Below are positions 40,001-52,900 of a stretch of DNA of 64,000 bases, one piece after another (positions within the stretch are counted from its first letter, which is position 1; each line of letters begins with the position of its first letter). A model generated the notes under the pieces. It was not told the origin of the DNA and did no database searches. It saw only the letters and a program-made list of their open reading frames with translations. This stretch comes from Apis mellifera (lineage: Eukaryota; Arthropoda; Insecta; Hymenoptera; Apidae): the NCBI RefSeq assembly GCF_003254395.2, contig NC_037645.1:3249222-3313221 (forward strand), in the 5' to 3' direction. The position numbers and the translations under genes were made by a program.

Positions 40001-43000
40001 AAAAGAATGAAGAGTCGAATGAACGCGTGGAAATTCACTCGAAGTCTCGCGTTGGAGGATTGAAATCGATATTAAATTGAAAGAAGAAAAAAATGAAACG
40101 GAACTTGGTAAGGTTCTGATTATTAGCATATTTCAGTACGAGTATTTGAAATCAATTAATTGTATCTCTAACAATTTTAATAAATATCAAAATTAGTAGA
40201 ATTCTTACAATTCATTAAAATAAAACATCATCAACAGTTCAGTGTAAATTGCATATCTCCAAAAATATCTACATCATTATTCAATCCTATATGGTGGAAT
40301 AAAAGTATCCAAAGAATCCAAAGTGTAGCTTTATTCAGTACACATCTTCCATATCTTTTCATTCGATCGAGTCACCCTATATATAGTGGTACAAAAGTAT
40401 CGAATCCAAAGTATAACTTTGTCGATAATATTCATAATTCAGTACACATCTGATGAAGATGAAGATGAAACGTCATCATCTAACTTTCCACGATCCACAC
40501 TTTCCAAATTGTCCTATTCGATTGAGCCACCCTATATACGATGAATCTAAGACCTATTGAATCTAAAATATAGCTTCGTTCAGTAGACATCTCCAAAGAT
40601 AAAACTATCTAAATCATCGTCCACATCTTCACAATTCACAAATTCTTGGATTCGATCGAGCCACCCTATATATGGTAACACAAAAGTATCGAATTCAAAG
40701 TGTAGCTTCGTTCAAAACACATTTGCAAAGATAAAACGTTATCATCTAAATTTCCACGATCCACACTTTCCAAATTCTTCTATTCGATTGTGCCACCCTA
40801 TATATGAATCTAAAATCTATTGAATCTAAAATATAGTTCAATAGATATTTCTAAAGATAAAACTATCTAAATCATCATCCAGGTCTTCATAATTCACAAA
40901 TTCTTGGATTCGATCGAGCCACCCTATATATGATAACACAAAAGTATCGAATTCAAGGCGTAGCTTCCTTCAGTAGCCAAAGATAAAACTATCTAAATCA
41001 TCATTCAAGTCCTCCATCCTTCGCTCCAACACATCCCAAATTCTTCCATTCGATGGTAGCCATCCTATACACGGTGGTACAAAAGTATCGAATTCAAAGC
41101 GTAGCTTCGTTCTCCAAATTCTTAGCCAATTCTCCCAAATTCTTCCATTCGACCGAGCCACCCTGTACATGGTGGATATAAGAGTTGTTGAACCCAAAGT
41201 GCAGCCTCGTCAACGGCGCGACGTTGAGTGGCCGTAAGGAACTTCGAAGCGCCTCGTTTCACCAGTCATAATTTTCAGGATTCCCGATGCAATGCTATAA
41301 AACAAAAGGGTCCGGTCTAGCCGAGCCGCGCTTCTACCAACCCAACCTCTAAAGATATCGTCGAATGGTGACGCCGTGAAAAACGACATCCTCCCTCTTT
41401 TTCTTCCTCTCTTTGTTCCTCTCCTCGCCCGCACGTAGGTGTCTTATCATTCCCCAGAAAACATTCCACGTGCACGAGTTCAATTTCCAATGGATATAGG
41501 AGGAATCTTCCATCCGTGGGATCGAAAGGAAGGGAAGAGAAGGGGGGACGTAAAACGTCGAACGTATCAACGTTCCTTCGAAATTATTCTAAACGTCCGG
41601 AGTATGGAAATGAGATTAGGCATGAGAGGTTTGGCCGGAATATACATTGTTATCGCGGCAAATTCATAAGGTGGATATATATTTTGAATGGAAAATGGAC
41701 GTGCTCCTTCGCGAAAGGGAAGGAAGAATCGTTGTTTTATTCCTTCCCCAAGCGCACAGTTTTACTCGGTGTTTTACGACGCTGCCAGCCTCGTCCATGT
41801 TTGAGGTTATGCCAGATGTGTGGATATGAGATATTGTACTATCTTCTTTTTCTATTTTTTTCTTTTTCTTATTCTTATTCTTTTTCTTTTTCATTTTCTT
41901 CATCCCTTCAGCCAAGTCTATCAGGAAAACTGTTGTTGTACGTGAATCTGATCCAACAAGCTCACCTAACCTAACTTGAAGCAAATTGTTGTTGGCAAGA
42001 TATTCCCTAGATGGCGGTAGTTTGCTGGAAATGAAGAAATGTTAATTGCACGAATATAAATATAATATTATTTTATCTATGATTTTTTCTTCATTCGTTA
42101 ATGAAATAAGGGAAGATCGAAGAGAGAAATAGAGAACAATATTGCGTTGTATTCCGTCAGACGATGAAACTGTTAAATTGTATGCCGTGTTGGAAAGTTC
42201 TTACACAGATTGTTTTCGCGAGTAGGAAACATTGTTACTTCCTTCCTGCAACACTTTCCATTATTTTAAAATTAATCAATCGCTTCACAGTTGCCAAACA
42301 TCCGCGAAGAAAGTCACTTCCTCTAGTCATCTGTTCGATAGAACCCTCCTTTCCCTTCCTTTTTCTTTTTTTATTATATTTATTCATTTCTTGAATAATA
42401 AAATATATATATTCCATCTGACCGATTTATCATCAATTCGATTCTTCCCTGCAACGATAATCACGGTTAGAAAATGATATCGAAAAATTTTCACGAGAAT
42501 TGTAATTTCGAAAAGATGTGAAATATTCTTATCATCATATGTGTGTAATAAAATTTTAAGTTAAACGCCAAATTTTCTTATCACTCTCTCTCTCTCTCTC
42601 TCTTAGCAATATTTCATTTAAAAAGCATTTTATCAAATGGCCTCGACAAATTATCCTTTCCACCACGTTCAAAAGCAAGACGTTCAATTTCTCTAAAAAC
42701 TGGTTTCGTCGATTTGCACGATAGGTTTCAACGAGTTTTGAAATTATTCTTCGCGGCGGATTACGTGTATCTGCGTTATTCCATGATTTATGAATCAAGC
42801 CATTCGCCAGGATTAAGACTTGTGGGAAAGTGCGGTTTGTTTTTACCCGTGTAATGATGTAGATATAATGTTAAGACGATTTGTAAATACAAAACATTTC
42901 CGCCGCGAGTTTATTCGATTTTGAAACAATTCTCACGAATTTTACAAATGATTGAAAAACAAGATTCGGACCATCGTTTACGTCACACGATTTCATAATG

Positions 43001-46000
43001 ATTCATTTAAATTCGTTGCGTACCAGATACATTGCACTGGATATTATTTATTAAGCGTAATCAATTCCAAAGTTCCAGACTATTTGACAGACAACTTGTT
43101 CTAATACCGTATAATTAAACGTAAGAAACTTCGCCTCGAGTGTAATAATATATTCGTCATGCGAGATGGATCGAGGTTAACCCTTCAGATCGAATGCAAT
43201 CTCTTTTCCAAGAATTCTCTTCTAAATTGAAGTAAGTAAAATTTTAAAAAAGCCTCAACTCTGAATAATTTTTTTCCTTTCTTCTTAAATATCATCAACG
43301 ATCTTATTGCTATTTTTACTTGAAATGCCTAGAATAATAAAATCAAAAAAAAAAAAAGAAAGAAAGAATCAATTTACATTCTATTCGAATTTCGTGGGAA
43401 CACAAGCACGGCAAATAAGAGACACTATGTATCCATCCATTCCTTTGAGAGCAAAGCTAAAGACCAGCGCGCACCAAACCGGTCATTTTCACGCGTTGAT
43501 AATGAACAGTTTCCCAAGCGAAGCGCAGCTCGGTAGCCGGGGAACAATCATCATGAGTTGCTTGAAAAACGAAATAAAACGGGGCAAAAAAGGGGGGGAG
43601 GGAAGGAAGAGAGAGAGAGAGAGAGGAAAAGACACGGTGGGGTCTGTCTGAAGCCCGCATTCCCCCATAGAAAATGACACGTAACAACGTTGCGCTATCT
43701 CGTGGGTAAAGTTGGAACGAGCGAGTATCGCCGGCCGAAAGATCTCTTTGGATTGGCTATCGGGGGAAACGGGTCAGGAGCGTACCAGCGCAACTGCATT
43801 CCCGTTGCATCCTGTAATTTTCGCTCTGATTGCTTTTCCAGAACGCCACGAAAGTGGCCACTTTGGGTGTTGAAATTGTGGTGGACAAAGTGTGTGGTGG
43901 TTGCGTCGGATGAAGTGAAATGGATCGAGAATTGTACGTTTTAAACTTGTATCTTTTCAAAGATTGTAATATTTATATTTAGGGAATTATTCGTGGGAAA
44001 GAAATTTTATTTTTCATTATATTTCTATCCATATTTCCGTCGACAGATGAATGCTTTTATAAATGAATTTGAATAATGATGAAATTAATATTGGAATTAT
44101 AAAATATAGTGTATAATCAGGTTGGATATCTCAATGAAAGTTATTTTTAGTAATTGAAGAAGAAAAAAGAAAGAGAGAGAGAAACTTAAAATTATCATTT
44201 TAATAGGTTTGTTATTCACGTGTTCTGAAAGTGACAAACCACTTTCAATTTTGAAATCCGCAACAAATAGAAAACGTGCAATGAAGTGGAAGTGAATTAA
44301 TATATAGATACGAGATAAAATAAAACTGGACAGTTTAATATCATCCAATATTATACATTGGACATTCTTGACCGATGTATAAGATTGTTGATCGAGACTT
44401 TAAAACTAGTTTAACGTTTATAAAAGTTAAATAGTGAACGTATCACATCCTGTAACTGATTAATCCAATTGCTCTGATGTAACTGCAGCCGGTTAATTAG
44501 ATCATTTAAGGTCATCTATCTGGCTTTCTTTATTACCATTACCACGAAGCTATATATATATATATACAGAGGTTCGTTCACCTATATCACTCTTACTTCT
44601 ATTTGCAAGAACACCTGTTAAGTTCAAGTTCTATGACGAGATGAAATAATCAACTTTAAGGGAAAAATTGTACACATGAATATTTATCGATAAAATGAAA
44701 ATTTAGATTTGATTATTAATTATAATTATCACTGTGTGTAATTTTTAAAGTAATTCTAATTATAAGAAACATTTCAGCAAATTTCCTGGACCATATATCT
44801 AGATGAAATATGAACGATGAGATTCTTTTCATCTTGGATGGATTATCAAACAAGATGTGCATTTTTGGACAAGCTGAAATCACCAGCTGATCATTCATTC
44901 TCCCCCAATTCTCTTCCCAATTGCACCTATTGCAACCTAACAAATCAGTCATCCTCAGCTACCCAATTCCTCAGACACAGTTACTCGATTATTCACAATC
45001 AGAGATCGTTCAGAAACTACAGTTACCTACTGAATCATCTAGTCCCCGTCTCAACTCGTCTCAAGGATCGTGAAAAAGAATTTTTCGAGTTAAAATTGTC
45101 TAAGAAAATAATTCTTCGATCATTTTTACTAGCCTAGTTACTAAAATTGTCTAAGAAAATAATTCTTCGATCATTTTTACTAGCCTAGTTACTTAGAACT
45201 ATTATTTTTACTAGCCTAGTTACTTTCCCTTCTCTCCAAACACTTTTATCACTAGATGGCGCTCCCTTCCAGGCAACAACACAAGCCACACAATATAAAA
45301 AAAAATATCAAACCAAATTCAAACAAAATCAAACATCTACACACCCATTGCATCAGGAGGTTAAACGGGCAGTTGACCTCGATGGACCCACCCTCTTCCA
45401 ATGGTGCACCATCATCGGTTATACGGCCTCGCGTGGCCATATAAAATACTGGAAGCGAGCACCGCGAAACCGGAAGCGATTAGTCAGATTACGTGATCTG
45501 GAGGCACCGTTCTTCTTCTATCCCCTTCTGCCCGGTAGCCACGTCGTATACACGTCGGATCGTTGTTGCGTCCTGGAAGCCACGTCCCGGGGACTCGTTT
45601 CGTTCGGATCGAGTCGACTCGCTGGACCGGTAGCCGCGCTCAGAGTTTGTTCACATGGGATGTTGGAAACGTTGGCTGATGCTTTTCCACTACCTGTGTA
45701 CGCTCATTTTGCTCCCTGTGGAACACGGGCGCAATGGAAACTTGGCCAGCTCACGCGTATATATGTATATGTATATATATATATACATACGTGGAGACGA
45801 CAAGTTAGCGTGTTCAGCGTGGAATAGAGCGTGATGTAACATGGTGTTTTTGCCGAGCGGTTATCTCGGTTTTAACGCGACCGGAGGATTGGAAGGAAGT
45901 GGAAGAATGAACTGGAAAGAAAAGAAAAATCGATAGATTCATTGGAATATAAATAAATGGTAAGACTCTTGGTTCCTCTTCGTATAATAAATTTCGATAA

Positions 46001-49000
46001 TTTTTCATTCCCAAAGAAATATATCATATATACACGATTTTAACTATCTTATTAATCTAAACAACTTTTATCGTTCGATAATATGGTATAACCATTATGC
46101 AATGGTTGAGTTATAATGCGGTATAATATATAAAAATGATCGGTGATGACAATTTTGATCGATTTCAAGATTCTCTGATCCCTGTCCAACGAGCCACGAA
46201 AGGAAAGGACGACGGTGGTGGCGATGAAGCGTGACAGTGGAACACGCGCTCGTCGTAACAGTAACTGAGAGGAGAGTATCGTAGAGTATTGCAACCTTTT
46301 TCACGCGGCCATGACTCGACAGTAACGCCACCTTTTCCTGGTCCCTCCCCCCTTCCCCCTTCCTGAAGGGGGTCTTTAAACTCGTTGCGTCGATAGATGG
46401 CGCGCGAGACCTTGACCTGCGGTAAAGGAAACAGGGGCGATGGTAGGAGGAAGTAATAGCGGTCTGGCTGGTGGCTGGTGAACGATAATCGGCCTCTTCG
46501 AAGGAGGGAGGGAGGGAGAGGTACCCGTGCGCGTTAATTACGGGTTGTTGTATCTTTGTTCCTATCTCGCAACTTGCTCTTTCATCTTTGTCTTCGCGAA
46601 TATCGAGAACAGCAAATGGAGGGAATATGAGTTTACGATAGATGGAAAGAAACGAGATCGATATATCGAATGGAAGGATACGAGTTTAGGATAGATGGAA
46701 AGAAGCGACATCGAGATATCGAGTGGAGGGGATACGAGTTTAGGCTAGATGCAAAGAAGCAGAATCGATATATCGAGTGGAGAAGATACGAGTTTAGGAT
46801 AGATGGAAAGAAGCAAAATCGATATATCGAGTGGAGGGGATACGAGTTTAGGATAGATGGAAAGAAGCGACATCGATATATCGAGTGGAGAGGATACGAG
46901 TTTAGGCTAGATGCAAAGAAGCAGAATCGATATATCGAGTGGAGGGGATACGAGTTTAGGTTAGATGGAAAGAAGCGACATCGATATATCGAGTGGAGGG
47001 GATACGAAATAGATGAAAAGAAACAAGATGGCGGAGACACTTTAAAGATTCGCGTAGAGAGTATTTTTTCGTTCGTTATAATAAACGCGAGGAAATTTCG
47101 TGGATTGCGATGTTTTGTGCATGTGTATGTGTATGTGTGTGGTTGATTTATGACGGCGTTCAGGTCGATGGGCGTGTCGCGTGCGAGAGGAAACGGTTGG
47201 ATAAATGAATGCGCGTGTTGTTTACTGTTATGCACGAGCTATGAAGGTAAGAACGGCATGCGATGCCCCTTTTACGCGTGGAATAATAAATAATAGTTTC
47301 CGAAAGAAACAATTATCGCGACATTTAAATTTTCTCCGAAATAATATAATATTCGCGTGGAAATAAAGTTTCAAACGAGAATATATCGATACAATTCTAT
47401 CTCGACCGTGAAACGTACGTCTAAAAATGCGTTGACAATCTTTGTTACGTACGTATCCATGCTTGATCGATCGTATTGTCGAACACTTTGTTCCTTTTCT
47501 TTGGGAATGCGCAGGAAAGCTTCTTCTGACGCGATGCAACACCTCGCGGGTCCTCGTGACCGGTTTGCTCGAAAGGATCGTATTCTCCTGATTACCGGCA
47601 CAACCTTGCGATCACCGAGAGCGGCTCTGGGAATCGTTCGGGTTACGATTTCAAGGCTGGAGAATGGTGGAACGCTCCCAACCGAGCGAGAGATTCTTTC
47701 GAGAAAAAATCGAATCGTTGTGTTTCGACTTGGTTGTGTCGATTACTTTCGAAAAATTTTTGAAGAAGGGCAATTACTCAATGTAAATATATAAAATCAA
47801 GATTTATAGTCGATTCTGATTCACGCGTGATCTTGCGTGTGTATTACCACACGATTGCTCCAATATTTTTTTCTATTTCTCCATGTTGATTTCTTTCGAA
47901 ACTTTAACTCGAGATCCGTTCGTGATTAATATTTCGTAATTCAAGTTTCGATGGAGTTTATACGTGTACGTGAAATGGATTTGCCTCGCATCTCGTGATC
48001 TGACATTTTGATCCGTGAAAATATCAAAAACACATCCACGATCTTAAAAATGGAACGCGTACGATCGTCATCTCATAAATTCTTAAAAAAGTTAATTTAT
48101 TTGTCCTAATCATTCATCAGATCAGATTAATTCATCAAGGAATAACTTGACCTAACCTAATTTACTTTCCGACGAATAAATTCGAAACGCTTGAAAACAG
48201 GTTAATTAATAACCTCAAAAAATTTTCACAAAAAATTTCACTCGAATTTATCGAACGAATCAATCTCTTTCGTTAAAAAAAAGACTTGATTAATCGAACT
48301 GAATCTAATTTACAACGAATGAATGCATTCTTTCCCGGCGAGGCGACAAATTCTTGCGAATTTCTTCGAAGAGTAGCTACTGCGTGAACGACAAATGGTC
48401 GAAAAACGCATTCACCGTAACCAAAGCTTAACAGGGACACAAGCGACGGCCGACCAGACCGGAAGAAATCGAGAGTGGCTCGACGAGAGAGCCGGGACAA
48501 GGTCGTAATCCCAAGGAGGTTGGAAAGGAGGGAAAGCATTTAACTGAATCGTTGTGCTTGAACCGAGACACCGAGCGTTCTCGAAAGTATCGAAGACCGC
48601 GCGCCTGCGCGGTTGCATAAGCGCAGCTAACCTAACCTCCTCCGGCTATGGGCGAGGGTGATCGATTTAATTTTTCGTCCCGACCCGGTTTGTACGCTCG
48701 AAAGAGGTTTTACGAGGATCGTGAACGGACGTCTATCGCCGTGCAAGATAGAAAGTCGAGATTACTACCTACGTAACAGATATATAATTCGATATTTATT
48801 AGAACAAGCTGATCGCGAGGTTGATTAATGGATTGTGCATCGTGTCAATGTTGCGAGCGATCGATTGCGAAAATTTGTCGTCTAGATTTTGATTGGATTG
48901 CGATAAGGATATTGTTTCTTTCTTTATTATTGCTATTATTATTAATTTTTTTTTTCCTTTCGTTGAATCGAGACGAGCCGAGATTCGTAAACCCGTGTGT

Positions 49001-49911
49001 TCGAGGCGTGCACGGTGACAGATATAGGTTATGTTTCGCGAAATGTAAAATTTATTATAGATGGATAGGTTATTTCGAAATTATTTGAAGTGAAAATTAA
49101 AAATAGATATTAAAAAAAGTATTCTCTTTAATTCTTTTCGTCGAACTAACTTCGTATTATTGATTCGACGATGTATCGATTCAATTGCAAATTGTTACGT
49201 GATGAATTTTCTTTCGTGCATGAATATCTCCTGGTATACTCAAATGAAACATTAAATTTCGAATCCAATCTATAAAATTCATAAAGGATTGAGAAATTTT
49301 CAGTCACTTGAAGACATTAAAAATTCTTCAAAAAACAATTCTCCCTCGAAATCGATCGATCGCAACGAAATGCAAAGGATATTGTTTACCGACCGAGCAC
49401 ACGAATAACAAAGTAAACCGTTTCCCACGGAATTATCGCGAGGGTGTCGTACCCATCGCTAATAGGATCTCGTTCCTGCGTTGATCGGTGCCTTCCGTGT
49501 GCATAACTGTCGCGGCACGGTTGTGTTACCCGGTTGAAAAACGAGCCAACTATTTCAGCACCGGTGATTATTACGTGCAACTATTCAGGCGGGAGTTGGA
49601 AATGACGGAAACCGTGGATAGAAGCATAGATGTGGCGAGCGACTGCATAGGGCGACGGTGCACGTCGAATGCAACCGAGATTGCCCCGCGTAAACTGTGC
49701 GGTGTAGCTCGGGCTTCGGGATTGATTAATTCGTTTTTAATTGTAAAATGGATCGTTCTAACGGGTCGGTTGCCCGGCCAACGGATAATGCACGCAGTCT
49801 ACGGCCAATTAGAGGAGCCGTGAAGGATTTTGTAGAATGAACGGAACGCTGAGCCGGCTGGTGGAACCGTTGTTCCACCGATGCAAGCAGCGATGGTGTA
49901 GGTGATGGTGG

Positions 49912-49949
<38 letters not shown>

Positions 49950-52900
49950 GGAAGATGAGTAATTAGGGATTCGCGAGAGGTTTTATCCTCTCTGATGACT
50001 TTATGCAGTTTTGACGAGGAAATATCAAAGTGACTGGTGGCTGTTATTATTATTAAGATGTGAGCAGGATATAAATAATGATCTCGAGTTTCTTCTGCAG
50101 TAGTTCGCTCGAGTTTTGGCAATATCTATTCGTTCTGATGTTTGACTTTGCTCGATGAAGAGTATCGTGGAGAATAATAATAAAAAGAAGTTGAATAGAT
50201 CAATATGGAAGATCGATTAATTAGCAGTGTTTTAAATAATTTTATTTTCTCGCCAATTTATCTCCATTCCTTATTCTGCAAATATTCATTCAGATATGTA
50301 TTATCGTAGATACTCTCTCTCTTTTTTTTTTTTACGTAAATTCATAAATCGTGAAATTTCTCGGCTCTCCATTCTCGAACAAACGACACGTTATTTCTAT
50401 TATATTTTGCATACGCACGGTGAGCGATAGCCGCGTAGGCGTTTCACGATACTCTCCGCTCGATGACAGCTGTTCGACTGGAAAAGTATCGGCGCGCCAG
50501 CTCGAGGTAACCGACTTCTTGTTTCTCTGGTCCGCGAACCATGACGGAGAAACCAAGTTTTCTCGGATCGCGAGATGAAACGGCGCACACACCTTTCGTT
50601 CCTCGTAATTTTTAACTTTTTATCTCGATTTTTCGGGCAGAAAAGTCTACTTTCGCAATTTAATATTTTTATTCAACGGTAATTAAATATTATCGTAAAT
50701 GATGATCATTCTACAATATTTATATGTGTCATTCAGTCCATTGAAACGATGTTTTTAGCTCGCAGCGAATAGAAATTTTCAATTAATTATCCTTTCGATA
50801 CATAAATGGAAAATTCTTCTACTGTTATTATATACAAGAAACGTACACTGAATTTCCATCAAGGTTCTCGCTTCAGAGAGAGAAAGAGAGATCATCGTGG
50901 AACGAGCAACGTTTTCGCATCAACTTTTCATTTCCTCAACATGTACCGTGCATTGTTTATATAACGATGCAAGCCACGTAATAATTTTCTAAAACGAGCG
51001 CATCGAGTTGTAACCCAAGAAAGCGCACCGTAAAACCAACGTTAAATGTCAAACAAGATCGTTCGACGAGTTACTTACGAAAAACTAGATTAAAATTTAT
51101 TTATTTTCTCTCCTTCTTTCTGCCGGTGAACATCGAAAACGCGCAACAATATATTATCGTATAACGTTTGCAACTCCGTTTCTTTTTTTTCCTTTTCTTT
51201 TCTTTTTCTTTTGTTTCGATCGATGGATAAGCGATGCAAGTTTCTACTTCTTTGGAAAGTGGGACAAGTGGGTTTCTACTCGTGTTATTAGATATTACGT
51301 AGATCCATTTCCCAAGAAAATTGCACGTATGATTAATATCCAACGTTGCGATCGTTTCAATTAACAATGTCCGTCCCGATTATTCTATCACGATAATAAT
51401 AATCGATAAAACTACCGTTCAGAACAATCTGAATCCATTCGTCCAGAAGAGGAAGAAATGTCCATATTAGTGGAGAGACTTTTGAAATTTCAATTTTGTC
51501 TCGAAAAAAAAATTTCCTTTTCTGTTAACGCGGCGCATCTTCCTGGAACAGGCGCTCATCGACTTCCTAGTAGGGCGATATCGCGAAAAATTGCGCCTTT
51601 CACGAGGCGGTGTTACGTGCGACTCGGGTCCCGAGTCGGCAGGTTTGGGAACCGAGGCTTGGTCTTTACAATACCGTTTGAATTCCACTATGCCGATGTA
51701 GGAGAAGGCCCGTCTCGAAAGTTGCAGTCGCGGAAGCTCTCCCTCCGCGGTATAGCGTAATGCGTTTATCAGATTCGCGGTAATATCGCGTTGATTATTA
51801 TGTGTGGCTGAGATCTTGGGAACATCGTCTGGCAAGAAAGTGTTTCTTCGCGAAAACACGTGACCTGGAAAGTTGTTTGTGCTCTGGGATACGTTAAGAT
51901 ATATATATGTATTTGATTGTTGGTTGTCTTACAGTTTCTTTGTATAGTTTTCTTTTTTTTAAACTTTTTAAAAAATATGTACAAGTAATTGGGGAGTGAG
52001 AATGGTTAAATGAATCGACTATTGTCCGATCATTGGTTGATAATAGGTTAGTTATAATAGGAGTGATCACGAGTTGATCTCTGGTCCATTGATTGGCTAT
52101 TAATAAAATGCTTGGTCGTAAATTGACCTCTGATTGGCTATTGTTTGATCATAAGTCGATGTCTGACTATTTATTGACCATTAACCGATCATAGATTGAT
52201 CATTGTCTGATCATTGATTGATCTTGAAGATAAATTGTATTAATTGTAATGTTGGAAAAATTTGGAAATCTTCTAATAATCAAAGTTGCGATAAAAGTGT
52301 TTATCGAACGAGTTGTTTCAACATTTATATTTCAATTTTCTTAATAAGTTAAAAAAAAAAGAAGAAGATTAAATATAATCTGTATATTTCATAATCAAAA
52401 AAAATTAAATATAATTTTCGAATTCATTCTTCGAATTCACTTTCACGAATCGAAACTCGTATCAAAATGAAATTATCCGCAACAAATCTCAATCTTCCTT
52501 TCATATTACTACCCGTTATTCAACCAGACTTCTTCCTCTTTCATCCAAATCACCCAATAAAACCATGTTTTTCATATATATATCTTATATTTCGTCCTCG
52601 ATTCAACTTTATTTTCAAATTATTCTCAAGATTTCACTTTCAACATGTCAAAACTCTTTTCATGATTCATTTTCATCCACTCTGACGTGTTCAATTTGTC
52701 TTCAATCTCTCTCCTTCTCTCTTTAGTAAATTTCTATGAACATGATGTAATATAAATGATTAAATCTAGGGGATGATATGATTTAATCCTATTTCTCCTT
52801 CTTGTTTCAAATTCATTGTTACTCAATATCAGAAGAAAACTTCATTTTTTAATTTGGTTCTTTTTCCTTTTCTTTTTTTTTTTTTTTGTTAATTTTTTAT

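Noticed and set aside
46633..47235. 200-codon minus-strand frame with repeated Tyr-Pro-Leu-His-Ser segments
   Set aside because: Entirely a by-product of the 54-bp minisatellite; kept only as a repeat finding.
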